Origin: an uncultured Pelagibacteraceae bacterium
GTDB lineage: Bacteria > Pseudomonadota > Alphaproteobacteria > Pelagibacterales > Pelagibacteraceae
NCBI GenBank assembly: GCA_902600245.1
Contig: CACKIQ010000006.1
Location: 1-41,092, forward strand
Direction: 5' to 3'
DNA length: 41,092 nt
In this document: positions 1 to 7,865 of the stretch, in pieces
Numbering within the stretch: position 1 is the first letter of the stretch
Layout of the letters: every line of letters begins with the position of its first letter
Position numbers and translations under genes: made by a program
The notes under the pieces: generated by a model
Databases searched by the model: none
The model's input: only the letters and a program-made list of their open reading frames with translations
Told to the model about the DNA's origin: nothing

Positions 1-434
1 TTAAAAGTACTGCTTCGAAAGTAAGAAAAATTGAAAAGAGAGATGTTGTAGCAGGATTTGCAGGATCAACAGCAGATGCTTTGACTTTATTTGAAAGATT
101 AGAAGGTAAATTAGAAAAACATGCGGGCAACTTATCCAGAGCTGCTGTTGAATTAGCAAAAGATTGGAGAACAGACAAATATTTGAGAAGATTGGAAGCA
201 TTGATGGCTGTAGGAGATAAAAACAACAGTTATATAATTTCTGGCACTGGTGATGTTCTTGAGCCCGAAGGAGATGTAATTGGAATTGGTTCTGGCGGTA
301 ATTATGCTCTAGCTGCAGGAAAAGTATTAATGGAAGGAAAAATGTCTGCTGAAGAAGTTGCTAAAAAAGCGATTAAAGTTGCTGCAGATATATGCGTTTT
401 CACAAATGATAATGTTAAAATTGAAAAAATATAA
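1..434 (+). CDS. hslV: HslV (ClpQ) peptidase subunit, 5' end outside window
   Basis: C-terminal part of the proteolytic subunit of the HslUV (ClpYQ) protease, a cytoplasmic threonine peptidase capped by the HslU ATPase. The frame is open from base 3 and reads [10 protein letters not shown]...[20 protein letters not shown], the usual HslV signature; the track's start at 81 is only an internal TTG. The N-terminal catalytic Thr lies before the window. The end, with [14 protein letters not shown] and the Ca/Na-binding-loop region near [12 protein letters not shown], is intact. The stop overlaps the hslU start by one base (TAATG), so the two subunits are probably translationally coupled. Confidence 0.95.
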   Translation, partial: KSTASKVRKIEKRDVVAGFAGSTADALTLFERLEGKLEKHAGNLSRAAVELAKDWRTDKYLRRLEALMAVGDKNNSYIISGTGDVLEPEGDVIGIGSGGNYALAAGKVLMEGKMSAEEVAKKAIKVAADICVFTNDNVKIEKI

Positions 435-1807
435 TGGATAAATCAAACGTAACACAGCTACACCCCAAAGATAAAAATCAAAAAGAGGAAGCTTCTCTAG
501 TAAGCTCTTTATCTCCTAGGGAAATAGTCTCAGAATTAGATAGATTTGTTGTTGGACAAAACAAAGCTAAAAGAGCTGTTGCTGTTGCATTAAGAAATAG
601 ATGGAGAAGACAAGCTCTTAAAGGTGAAATGAAAAATGAAGTTTTACCAAAAAATATTTTAATGATCGGGCCAACTGGAGTTGGAAAAACAGAGATTTCA
701 AGAAGATTATCAAAACTAGCGGAAGCACCTTTTGTAAAAGTAGAAGCTACAAGATTTACAGAGGTTGGGTATGTAGGAAGAGATGTTGAACAGATAGTAA
801 GAGATTTAATTGAGATTGCTATCTCAATGGAAAAAGTAAAAAAAAGAAAAGAAGTATATGCACAAGCTCAAAAAGCAGCTGAAGAAAAAGTGCTAGATGC
901 TTTAGTTGGGAAAAAAGCAAGTCTTGCAACAAGAGAAAGTTTCAGAAAAAGATTAAGAAATGGTGATCTGGATGATAATGAAATCGAAATAGCAGTAAGT
1001 GATACTGGATCAGGTGGAGCCTCTTTTGAAATCCCCGGAATGCCTGGAGCAAATGTTGGTATGATCAATATTGGTGAAATGATTGGAAAATCGATGGGCA
1101 ATAAAGAGAAAAAGAAAAAAATGACTGTGAAGGAGTCCCACGAAATTTTGATAAATGATGAGTCAGATAAACTAATTGAACAAGATAAAATTATTAAAGC
1201 TGCAAAACTTTCAACTGAAAATAATGGTATAGTTTTCTTAGACGAAATTGATAAAATTTCAGCAAGGACTGATCGTGTTGGTGGTGATGTTTCAAGAGAA
1301 GGTGTACAAAGAGACTTATTGCCTCTTATAGAGGGAACCACTGTAAATACCAAGCATGGTCCAATTAAAACAGATCATATTTTATTTATTGCATCTGGAG
1401 CATTTCAACTTGCAAAACCTTCTGATCTTCTTCCTGAATTACAGGGAAGATTACCAATCAGAGTTGAATTAGAGGCTTTAACAAGTGAAGATTTTAAAAG
1501 AATATTGAGAGAGCCAGATTTTAGTTTAATCAAGCAATATGTAGCTCTATTAAAAACAGAAAATGTAGATTTGGAATTTTCAGACGATGGAATTGACGCA
1601 ATTGCAAATATTGCTTCAGAGGTTAATGCGACAGTTGAGAATATAGGTGCAAGAAGATTGCATACAATAATTGAAAAAATATTAGATGAGATAAGTTTTA
1701 CAGCTACTGATAGAGCAGGAGAAAAAATAACGATTAACAAAGATTATATAAATAAAAACTTAGATAATTTAGTTAAAGATACCGATCTATCAAAATTTAT
1801 TCTTTAA
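434..1807 (+). CDS. hslU: HslU (ClpY) AAA+ unfoldase of the HslUV protease
   Basis: ATPase subunit that unfolds substrates and feeds them into HslV. 457 residues, slightly longer than common HslU because of a polar N-terminal extension of about 20 residues. Visible parts: [15 protein letters not shown] near the N-terminus, Walker A GPTGVGKT (79-86), the [13 protein letters not shown] pore region, the charged I domain, Walker [11 protein letters not shown], and the sensor/arginine region GARRLHTI. It ends in DLSKFIL, the C-terminal tail that docks into HslV. The start overlaps the hslV stop by one base. Only three bases separate it from the convergent sulfotransferase gene, with no terminator hairpin visible. 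Confidence 0.97.
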   Translation: MDKSNVTQLHPKDKNQKEEASLVSSLSPREIVSELDRFVVGQNKAKRAVAVALRNRWRRQALKGEMKNEVLPKNILMIGPTGVGKTEISRRLSKLAEAPFVKVEATRFTEVGYVGRDVEQIVRDLIEIAISMEKVKKRKEVYAQAQKAAEEKVLDALVGKKASLATRESFRKRLRNGDLDDNEIEIAVSDTGSGGASFEIPGMPGANVGMINIGEMIGKSMGNKEKKKKMTVKESHEILINDESDKLIEQDKIIKAAKLSTENNGIVFLDEIDKISARTDRVGGDVSREGVQRDLLPLIEGTTVNTKHGPIKTDHILFIASGAFQLAKPSDLLPELQGRLPIRVELEALTSEDFKRILREPDFSLIKQYVALLKTENVDLEFSDDGIDAIANIASEVNATVENIGARRLHTIIEKILDEISFTATDRAGEKITINKDYINKNLDNLVKDTDLSKFIL

Positions 1808-1810
1808 TAA

Positions 1811-2653
1811 TTATAAATATCCTAATTCTATCATTTCTTTATTAAGTTTTTTTTCTAAATTCTCCCTTAAATATTGTGGGATATTTTTTTTTCCATCATT
1901 TTTGGGTCCATATTTAAAAAAATCAACTTTTTTTGATATTGTTGGTGCTTCTTTAAAATTTTCTTTTTTTTCTAATTTTTGCAAATATTCAAAACTAGTT
2001 GTTTTTAATACGTTTTCTAATTTTTTTTTATCAATTTTCAAACTAGCATTAGAAATATTATGAATAAATTCTAAAACAGATATAAAATTTTTTTCTGGAT
2101 CATTAATTAAATCCTCAAATTTTACTAATAAATACCTGTTTTTTTTTTTAAATTCTTTCCAAGAATTATAATTTGAAGCCCACGATCCAGAATGAATTAC
2201 TGTTTGATTTATTGGATCACTTTTACCTCCAATGGTTCCAAAATTTAGAATTCTTTTTTGGGCCTCCTCCAGTGTTATTTCAGAGTGATTAGCATATGAT
2301 TTTAAAATTTTTCTAGGGTCTCTTACTATATAAATCGCTCCTAGGGTATTTTTGTAATTTGTAAATGGATACCCATTAATGTTATTTAATCCGCTATGGG
2401 TTTTTAAAAACCTAATTGTCTTTCCATCCCTTCTATTTATTTCTTCCTGAGCAAAAATATAATGTTTCACTACCTCATTTTCATTAGAAACATCAACACC
2501 TAATCTTGTTAAAACGCCATTGTCTGGAAATTGTTTAATATTATCAAGCAAATCAAAATTAAAGTTACCATCTTGTGAAAATAAATATGCTGACAACATT
2601 GATCTCAACAATGTATTGCCACTTTTAGGATATGACGCTAGCCAAATAATCAT
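1811..2653 (-). CDS. Sulfotransferase domain protein (copy 1)
   Basis: Predicted PAPS-dependent sulfotransferase of the Sulfotransfer_1 type, 280 residues, cytoplasmic or peripheral; no signal peptide or membrane helix. The 5'-phosphosulfate loop is YPKSGNT (8-14), the KTH element is in RFLKTHS (81-87), and the 3'-phosphate-binding motif is VRDPRKILKSYANHS (about 110-124). These show cofactor use but not the acceptor. It is the last gene of a minus-strand run (Tim44-like, Smr, copy 2, TPR, 2OG oxygenase, copy 1), 30 bases after the oxygenase. It is a clear paralogue of copy 2: 33 of the first 43 residues are identical. The acceptor (polysaccharide, lipid or protein) cannot be told from sequence. 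Confidence 0.88.
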   Translation of the reverse strand: MIIWLASYPKSGNTLLRSMLSAYLFSQDGNFNFDLLDNIKQFPDNGVLTRLGVDVSNENEVVKHYIFAQEEINRRDGKTIRFLKTHSGLNNINGYPFTNYKNTLGAIYIVRDPRKILKSYANHSEITLEEAQKRILNFGTIGGKSDPINQTVIHSGSWASNYNSWKEFKKKNRYLLVKFEDLINDPEKNFISVLEFIHNISNASLKIDKKKLENVLKTTSFEYLQKLEKKENFKEAPTISKKVDFFKYGPKNDGKKNIPQYLRENLEKKLNKEMIELGYL

Positions 2654-2683
2654 TTGAAAAAATTTAATTTTGGGTATTTTAAT

Positions 2684-3289
2684 TTAAACTTTAAAATCTA
2701 TCCAGCCAGTAATTATAAATTTTTCACCGCTTTTTAAAATAGAACCATAATGTGCATGCGTCCACTCTGCAGGCCAAATTAATGTCTTTCCTTGCTCTGG
2801 TTTAACTTTAATTTTATAACTATCAAAATCTGTTGTACCTCCATGCTCCTCATTCACATCGTTCAAATAAGTCATCCAAGCAAATAATCTGTGTAATGTA
2901 TTAACACTCGTCCGCTCAGAATGAAGTCGTGAAAAATGATCTCCAGAAGAATATTTTTGAATATTAAAAGGTCCTATACTAATTTTTTTTATAAAAGTTT
3001 TCAAAAATGGATACTGTTCTTTATAATCAAGAAAGCACTTATTCAAATGATTGAAATAAGTTACAAATATTTCATAATCTTTACTTTTTAAGCTTTCAGG
3101 ATTTATTGTTATGTCAGTTGTTTTTTTTACTTCTTCATTGACTGTGTTTCCAGTTGTTACGCCTTTTTTTTGCAATACTGTATTATTTTTAAAAAAATGA
3201 ATAATATTTTTGCATAACTCATTATTATTTATATTCCAGCTTCCAATAAAATGTGGGCTAGTTTGACTTGTTAATTCAATTCTTTTCAT
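2684..3289 (-). CDS. Putative 2-oxoglutarate/Fe(II)-dependent oxygenase
   Basis: 201 residues resembling the prolyl-4-hydroxylase-like 2OG-Fe(II) oxygenase fold. The likely iron ligands are H123 and E125 (HSE, i.e. H-x-E in place of the commoner H-x-D) and a distal histidine in THAHYG (H178 or H180). The following GEKFIITGW could supply the 2OG-binding basic residue (K190). The core YLNDVNEEHGGTTDF matches the conserved strand and turn before the distal His. The start overlaps the TPR gene's stop by four bases (3286-3289), implying coupled translation. The substrate is unknown; being sandwiched between two sulfotransferases suggests that it prepares or modifies the same product, which is inference only. 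Confidence 0.75.
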   Translation of the reverse strand: MKRIELTSQTSPHFIGSWNINNNELCKNIIHFFKNNTVLQKKGVTTGNTVNEEVKKTTDITINPESLKSKDYEIFVTYFNHLNKCFLDYKEQYPFLKTFIKKISIGPFNIQKYSSGDHFSRLHSERTSVNTLHRLFAWMTYLNDVNEEHGGTTDFDSYKIKVKPEQGKTLIWPAEWTHAHYGSILKSGEKFIITGWIDFKV

Positions 3290-3840
3290 TTTATGTTTAT
3301 CTTATCATCATCTAGCTCTATTACACCGGTTTCTTTTTGATAAACCGCTAATCCTTCCTCGAATTTACCGTTTCTAAATAAATTTCTTCTATAATAAGAC
3401 AAAATTATTTTATTTTTTGGATAAATTTCAGCAAACTTTTTACAAAATTTGACAGCTTCATTAATCAATTTTAATTCAGATAAACAATATGCAATTTGTT
3501 CAACTATGATCTCCTGTTTGTAATCTTTTTTTAAGGATGAATCCAGCATTGACAAAGCCTTTTTAAAATTTTTAGTTTTAAGATAAAGTAAAGATAAATT
3601 ATTTAACAATATTGTGTTCTCAGGTTCTATTTTTAAACATTTTAAATAATATTTCTCAGCCAGATCGTACTTGTTCAATTGAAAATAACAATTTGCAGTA
3701 CTGTTTAAAGCAGGCAGAAGATTTTCTTTTTTTTCTAAAATATTTAATAATAATTTAATAGCACCATCATAATCACCTGTGGTTCTAAGTTTTTCTGCTT
3801 TATTAAAATTATTCTCTAAATCTTTATTTATATCTTTCAT
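3286..3840 (-). CDS. Tetratricopeptide repeat protein
   Basis: 184 residues made mostly of about four to five TPR helix pairs, for example GDYDGAIKLLLNILEKKENLLPALN, NKYDLAEKYYLKCLKIEPEN and KNFKKALSMLDSSLKKD. No signal peptide or catalytic domain. The last segment, RRNLFRNGKFEEGLAVYQKETG, resembles the sequence that joins TPR arrays to a following domain in TPR-glycosyltransferase proteins, so it may be a free-standing remnant of a larger TPR enzyme or a dedicated adaptor. It lies 4 bases after sulfotransferase copy 2 and overlaps the oxygenase gene by four bases. Likely role: protein-protein scaffold for the neighbouring enzymes (inference). Confidence 0.8.
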   Translation of the reverse strand: MKDINKDLENNFNKAEKLRTTGDYDGAIKLLLNILEKKENLLPALNSTANCYFQLNKYDLAEKYYLKCLKIEPENTILLNNLSLLYLKTKNFKKALSMLDSSLKKDYKQEIIVEQIAYCLSELKLINEAVKFCKKFAEIYPKNKIILSYYRRNLFRNGKFEEGLAVYQKETGVIELDDDKINIK

Positions 3841-3844
3841 TAAA

Positions 3845-4696
3845 TTATAAATATCCCAATTCTTTCATTTCTTTTTTAAAATTTTCTTCTATTTTTGATT
3901 TTATTTCTGGATCAAGAATTTTTTTCCAATCATTCTTTGCGCCTAAATTAAAAAAAGGTATCTTCTCACCAGTTTTTGAATCGGTCTTAGCTTCTCTAAA
4001 TCCTTTTTCCTGTTCAAGTTTTTGCATTTTTTTAAATTCTGTTGACTCAATAACATTTCTAAATTTAGCTTGATCAATTTTAAATTTAATACCTTTAAGC
4101 TTACAAAGAAATTTAATTACTTTTCTAAAAGTTAAATCTTTATTATTGATTAAATCCTCGTATTTAATCAATAAGTATCTTCCTGGGTCTTTTAATGATT
4201 TCCAACTGTTATAATTTCCACTCCATGTTCCCATGTAAAGTGTTGTTCTTTCTGAATTTCTTGATGTTAGATCACCTTTATATTTATATAATTCAATCAT
4301 GCTTCTTGCGGCTATCTCTAATGAAATTCCACTATGATGTGCATATGATGTAACAACATTTCTTGGATCTCTGACAATGTATATTACACCCAACGTATTA
4401 TTTAAATTTGTAAAGGGTTTGTTGTCTATGTTGAAAAGATAACTATGTGTCTTTAAAAATTGAAGTTTTTCTTTTTGGTTTATTGACTCTTGTGCTTTGA
4501 TATAGTTTTTAATAACTTCATTTTCATCAGTTATATCAATACCCATTCTTTCAAATAATTTACTAGAGGGAAATTGCCTTATATTTTCATTAAGATCAAA
4601 ATTATAAACACCATCCTCTGAAAAAAAATATGCTGCTAACATGGATCTTAATAACGTATTCCCACTCTTAGGATAAGAAGCAAGCCAAACAAACAT
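3845..4696 (-). CDS. Sulfotransferase domain protein (copy 2)
   Basis: 283-residue PAPS-dependent sulfotransferase, paralogous to the copy at 1811-2653. It has the same YPKSGNT phosphosulfate loop (8-14), LKTHS (81-85) and the 3'-phosphate motif VRDPRNVVTSYAHHS (about 108-122), and both proteins end in a KEM-x-ELGYL type tail. First of the four accessory genes after the Smr gene (25-base gap). Two diverged copies in one transcription unit suggest either two acceptor positions or two acceptors. No signal sequence, so the reaction should occur in the cytoplasm or at the inner face of the membrane. Confidence 0.88.
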   Translation of the reverse strand: MFVWLASYPKSGNTLLRSMLAAYFFSEDGVYNFDLNENIRQFPSSKLFERMGIDITDENEVIKNYIKAQESINQKEKLQFLKTHSYLFNIDNKPFTNLNNTLGVIYIVRDPRNVVTSYAHHSGISLEIAARSMIELYKYKGDLTSRNSERTTLYMGTWSGNYNSWKSLKDPGRYLLIKYEDLINNKDLTFRKVIKFLCKLKGIKFKIDQAKFRNVIESTEFKKMQKLEQEKGFREAKTDSKTGEKIPFFNLGAKNDWKKILDPEIKSKIEENFKKEMKELGYL

Positions 4697-4721
4697 AATT
4701 AAATAATTTATATAAAAAGTT

Positions 4722-5135
4722 TTATCTATAGTTCTTTAAATATATATAAAAAGAACCAGTACCACCATCTTTTATATTTGCTTCCTTTAGTTCTATTATC
4801 TTGTTCATTAAATTTTTATTTTTCTTAATAAATTCAGGAACAGAATATTTTAATATACTCAAATCTTTTGAAACATATGGATTTTCGTAATTTTTTGAGT
4901 GCAAACCTTTACCGGTTACAATTATCAATTTTTTAACATTATTAAGATAAGAATTGTTTATAAATTCTTCGACTTTTTTATTAGCCCCCTCAAGAGTATA
5001 TCCATGAAGATCAAGAGACTTTATTTGAAGAGAATCTTTTTTGAACTCGCTTTGATCTTTATCTTTTAATTTATCGTTACTTGCTAAAAAAGCATCCCAA
5101 TCTTTTTTATCTTTGTCTGGTAAATCTTGACTCAA
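4722..5135 (-). CDS. Smr-domain (MutS2 C-terminal-like) nuclease protein
   Basis: 137-residue stand-alone Smr protein. The domain occupies about residues 40-137: SLDLHGYTLEGA is the LDxHG motif, IVTGKGLHS is the TGxG motif, and the end GTGSFYIYLK matches the closing strand. Smr domains nick branched or damaged DNA, or cleave RNA. The N-terminal 40 residues are charged and probably disordered. It follows the Tim44-like gene by 6 bases; this pairing of a Tim44-like gene and an Smr gene is common in alphaproteobacteria. Confidence 0.9.
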   Translation of the reverse strand: MSQDLPDKDKKDWDAFLASNDKLKDKDQSEFKKDSLQIKSLDLHGYTLEGANKKVEEFINNSYLNNVKKLIIVTGKGLHSKNYENPYVSKDLSILKYSVPEFIKKNKNLMNKIIELKEANIKDGGTGSFYIYLKNYR

Positions 5136-5141
5136 TTATTT

Positions 5142-5738
5142 TCAACTTAATATATTTACTAATTGCCAATTAGGATTTGGCGACGTCATATCTCTTGAAA
5201 AAACCCATGTATCGTAAATTTTTTTAATTTTATCAGGACTTCCTGAAATTATTTTTTTATCTTTATCTTTAATGCAAGTTATTACCTCTGCAATAAAATC
5301 GACAGTAACATTAAGTATGTTACCAGATTTTTCATGTTCTTTTATTTTAGCAGAATTAATCCCAATAAAAGTAATTTCAGCATAATGACCTCTGTCATTT
5401 CTTTCTTTTAGAGCTTGATTAAACTGATCATAAATTTTTTTGCCTAAGAGAGATTTGCTAGTAGTAATTTTATTATCATTGTCACTGAAATCTGTGATTA
5501 CCGTTTCATAGGCAATTTTTGCCCCTTTTAAAAAATCGTTTTGAGCATTTATGTCAAAATTTTCATTTACTTTTTTAGTTTGAACCTTTTCTACTTTCTT
5601 CAATACCTCCTGAAATTGCCCAGGGGCCTTTCCTTCAAAACCTGTTCTTTTTCCTAATATTCCTCTAAGCCTTAAAAAAATAAACCCAGCTATCATCGCC
5701 AATAGAATGATATCGATATATTCAAAACTATAATTCAT
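5142..5738 (-). CDS. Tim44-like domain membrane-anchored protein
   Basis: Bacterial Tim44-like (TimA) protein with one N-terminal membrane helix (YIDIILLAMIAGFIFLRLRGILGKRTG) and a soluble Tim44 domain from about residue 70 (AYETVITDFSDND...WVFSRDMTSPNPNWQLVNI). I place the start at 5738 (MNYSFEYIDIIL), not at the track's 5780, because family members begin just before the helix and the longer form would run into the divergent promoter region. Family knowledge links these proteins to envelope assembly, but the function is unsettled. First gene of the minus-strand run that ends with the sulfotransferase cassette. Confidence 0.88.
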   Translation of the reverse strand: MNYSFEYIDIILLAMIAGFIFLRLRGILGKRTGFEGKAPGQFQEVLKKVEKVQTKKVNENFDINAQNDFLKGAKIAYETVITDFSDNDNKITTSKSLLGKKIYDQFNQALKERNDRGHYAEITFIGINSAKIKEHEKSGNILNVTVDFIAEVITCIKDKDKKIISGSPDKIKKIYDTWVFSRDMTSPNPNWQLVNILS

Positions 5739-5744
5739 ATTTAG

Positions 5745-5774
5745 ATAGTAATTACTATGTTGATTAATTTCAAC
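5745..5774. promoter_or_regulatory. Two adjacent palindromes in a divergent promoter region
   Basis: In the 58-base spacer between the divergent Tim44-like and fxsA genes, ATAGTAATTACTAT (5745-5758) is a perfect 14-base palindrome. It is followed directly by GTTGATTAATTTCAAC (5759-5774), with 5-base inverted arms around TTAATT. They could be operators for a dimeric regulator acting on both genes. AT-rich DNA produces palindromes by chance, so this is tentative. Confidence 0.3.
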
Positions 5775-5796
5775 CAGCAATTTAGATTAAGGACAA

Positions 5797-6225
5797 ATGA
5801 ACTCAATATTATTATGGATAATTCTAATTCCTATTATTGAAATTTATTTATTAATTAAAATAGGTTCGCAAATAGGCGCTATCAGTACAGTTTTACTTAT
5901 TTTCACTACAGCTGTTGTAGGGATTTATTACGCAAAATATGAGGGTTTAAATACCCTTAAATCTGGGTTTATTCAACTTAGCAAAAATGAGATCCCAACT
6001 TATGAATTTTTATCAGGAGCAGCCATAGCATTTGCAGCATTGCTTTTAATAATACCAGGATTTGTCACAGATATTTTGGGTTTTCTAATGATATTTCCAA
6101 TTAGCAGAAAATTTATTTTCACAAAAATTATTACAAATCGCAACAATGAAACAAACCAAAAAAATAATTTTATTGATGGTGAATTTGAAGATATAGATGA
6201 CGACGAAAATGACAAAATCAGATAA
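5797..6225 (+). CDS. fxsA: FxsA family inner-membrane protein
   Basis: 142-residue FxsA (SuzF) family membrane protein. Helices near 5-20 (ILLWIILIPIIEIYLLI), 27-48 (ISTVLLIFTTAVVGIYYAKYEG) and a hydrophobic stretch around 70-100 (GAAIAFAALLLIIPGFVTDILGFLMIFP) contain the family's typical PGFVTDILG segment. The C-terminal tail is acidic. A possible ribosome binding site AAGGA lies a few bases before the ATG. Its 3' end overlaps secB. FxsA overexpression affects phage exclusion in E. coli; the normal role is not known. Confidence 0.9.
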   Translation: MNSILLWIILIPIIEIYLLIKIGSQIGAISTVLLIFTTAVVGIYYAKYEGLNTLKSGFIQLSKNEIPTYEFLSGAAIAFAALLLIIPGFVTDILGFLMIFPISRKFIFTKIITNRNNETNQKNNFIDGEFEDIDDDENDKIR

Positions 6226-6637
6226 ATTTGAAATTCTGGGAAAATACATAAAAGATTTATCAAGTGAAACCCCAAATGTTGAGACTTATCTATTTGTGAG
6301 AGATTACATATCTAGCTATCAACTTGGAATTGATATTACATCTAAAGCTCTTAAAGACAAAGTTGTAGAAATAAATACAACTCTTAAATTTGAAGATAAA
6401 AAAAATAATAAAAAAAAATCTTATTTTGAAATAGTGTATGCAACAATTGTTAGAGTTAATGAAGGTGTAAAAGATAAAAAGGAATTAGAGAAAATAATAT
6501 TGTGTGATGTTCAAGCTTTAATATATCCAGATCTTGAAAAAGCTATTTTAAATCTTCTTCATGATTCTGGTTATCCAGGTGTTAAATTTGAAAAAAAAAT
6601 AAACTTTGAACAATTATATCAAGAAAGATTTAATTAA
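6197..6637 (+). CDS. secB: SecB protein-export chaperone homologue
   Basis: 146 residues (142 if the second ATG at 6209 is used, which I find equally likely). SecB holds preproteins unfolded and hands them to SecA. The fold is recognisable from FEILGKYIKDLSSETPNV at the start, the alternating strand VVEINTTLKFEDK...YFEIVYATIVRV, and the end LIYPDLEKAILNLLHDSGYPGVKFEKKINFEQLY, which parallels the canonical LFPYARE...GTFPALNLSPVNFDALF. It is diverged from proteobacterial SecB. It overlaps fxsA by 29 or 17 bases and converges on dnaQ with a 4-base overlap. The fxsA/secB/dnaQ neighbourhood is standard in alphaproteobacteria. Confidence 0.85.
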   Translation: MTTKMTKSDKFEILGKYIKDLSSETPNVETYLFVRDYISSYQLGIDITSKALKDKVVEINTTLKFEDKKNNKKKSYFEIVYATIVRVNEGVKDKKELEKIILCDVQALIYPDLEKAILNLLHDSGYPGVKFEKKINFEQLYQERFN

Positions 6638-7296
6638 AAAAAATTCTTTTTCAAATTATTTTTTATATATTCTTCATGTTTTATAAATTCTTCTTCACTT
6701 ACTTTAACTATTTTTTTATAATATTTATTGTTCGAATAAATATTGTTATCAATTTCAGTATTTTGATTTTGAAAATTTAAAGTTGGTTCTTTCTGATCAG
6801 TAAGATTTATGTAAACTTTTGCTAAAAGATCGCAATCTATCAAAGCAGTATGATTTATCCTTTTTGAATTATCGACACCATATCGTTTACAAAGTGCATC
6901 TAAACTTACAGATGAGCCTGGAAATTTCTGCTTTGCCAATTGCAAAGTATCTATAATTTCATTAGATAGTTTTTCTTTCCCAGCTATTTTAAGTTCATTA
7001 TTTAAATGAGATAAATCAAAGTCTGCGTTATGTATAATGAGCCTTTTGTCCTGAATAAATTTCAAAAATTCATCAGCAACTTCATTAAATAATTTTTGTT
7101 TTGATAGAAATTCATCAGAATATCCATGTATCTCAAAAGCTTTATCTGAAACCTTTCTTTCAGGATTTAAATAACAATGAAACTTATTTTTAGTTGGGAT
7201 TAAGTTTTCTAATTCTATACATCCTACCTCCACAATTCTATGGCCTTCTTTTACTGATATTCCTGTTGTCTCTGTATCTAAAACTATTTCTTTCAT
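6634..7296 (-). CDS. dnaQ: DNA polymerase III epsilon subunit (3'-5' proofreading exonuclease)
   Basis: Proofreading exonuclease of the replicase, DEDDh class. Exo I is IVLDTETTG with D7 and E9; Exo II is HNADFDLSHL; Exo III is NHTALIDCDLLAKVY, giving the catalytic His and Asp. 220 residues, typical length; the C-terminal third, which contacts the polymerase alpha subunit, is Asn/Lys-rich and poorly conserved. It is the last gene of the ppsR-maf-aroE-coaE-dnaQ run and shares 4 bases with coaE upstream. It meets secB tail-to-tail with overlapping stops. Confidence 0.95.
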   Translation of the reverse strand: MKEIVLDTETTGISVKEGHRIVEVGCIELENLIPTKNKFHCYLNPERKVSDKAFEIHGYSDEFLSKQKLFNEVADEFLKFIQDKRLIIHNADFDLSHLNNELKIAGKEKLSNEIIDTLQLAKQKFPGSSVSLDALCKRYGVDNSKRINHTALIDCDLLAKVYINLTDQKEPTLNFQNQNTEIDNNIYSNNKYYKKIVKVSEEEFIKHEEYIKNNLKKNFF

Positions 7297-7865
7297 TTAT
7301 AAATTTTATTAAGAATTGTTTTTATATCATTTTTAACAGAACTTTTTTTAAAATTATTTTTTATTATAAAATTAGATTTTTTCTTCTTTAATTTTGGAGA
7401 TAATTGTATTTTTTGAAATAAATTAAATATTTTTTTGTTATAATTTTTTCTTTTTGTTAACCTTTTTAAAATATCTTTTCTGTGAGAGTCTACGAATATC
7501 AAAATATCTGATTTTTTGTTTATTTTATTTTCTAAGAGTAGTGGAATATCTAAAATTACAATTTTGCTACCTTGATTACGATTTAAAAAAATAATCATTC
7601 TTTTTTTTACTTCAATATGGACAATCTTAACAATTTTTTTTAAGTTAATTTTTTTTTCAAGTATGGCATTTGAAATCTCTTTCTTATCAACAGGGAATGA
7701 AAAGATAAATTTTGGGAATAATTTTTTTAATTTTTTAAAAACTTTTTTATCTTTTTTATAAATTTTTGCCACTTCTTCATCAGCATCAAAAACTGGATAG
7801 CCAAAACTCCTGGCAACAAACGATTTTCCAGAACCTATGTCTCCTAAAATTCCAATTCTTTTCAT
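7293..7865 (-). CDS. coaE: Dephospho-CoA kinase
   Basis: Last step of coenzyme A synthesis: ATP-dependent phosphorylation of dephospho-CoA. P-loop GDIGSGKS (8-15), substrate segment FDADEEVAKIYK, LDIPLLLENK, and the closing region KKKKSNFIIKNN. 190 residues, typical length. The protein is exceptionally lysine-rich, fitting the low-G+C genome. It overlaps dnaQ and aroE by 4 bases each, consistent with one operon. Confidence 0.93.
   Translation of the reverse strand: MKRIGILGDIGSGKSFVARSFGYPVFDADEEVAKIYKKDKKVFKKLKKLFPKFIFSFPVDKKEISNAILEKKINLKKIVKIVHIEVKKRMIIFLNRNQGSKIVILDIPLLLENKINKKSDILIFVDSHRKDILKRLTKRKNYNKKIFNLFQKIQLSPKLKKKKSNFIIKNNFKKSSVKNDIKTILNKIYK

Noticed and set aside
868-1353. Minus-strand ORF of 161 residues inside hslU
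   Set aside because: Antisense shadow of a well-conserved gene; the sequence shows no recognisable family and is rich in Ser/Phe/Ile as expected from reverse reading.
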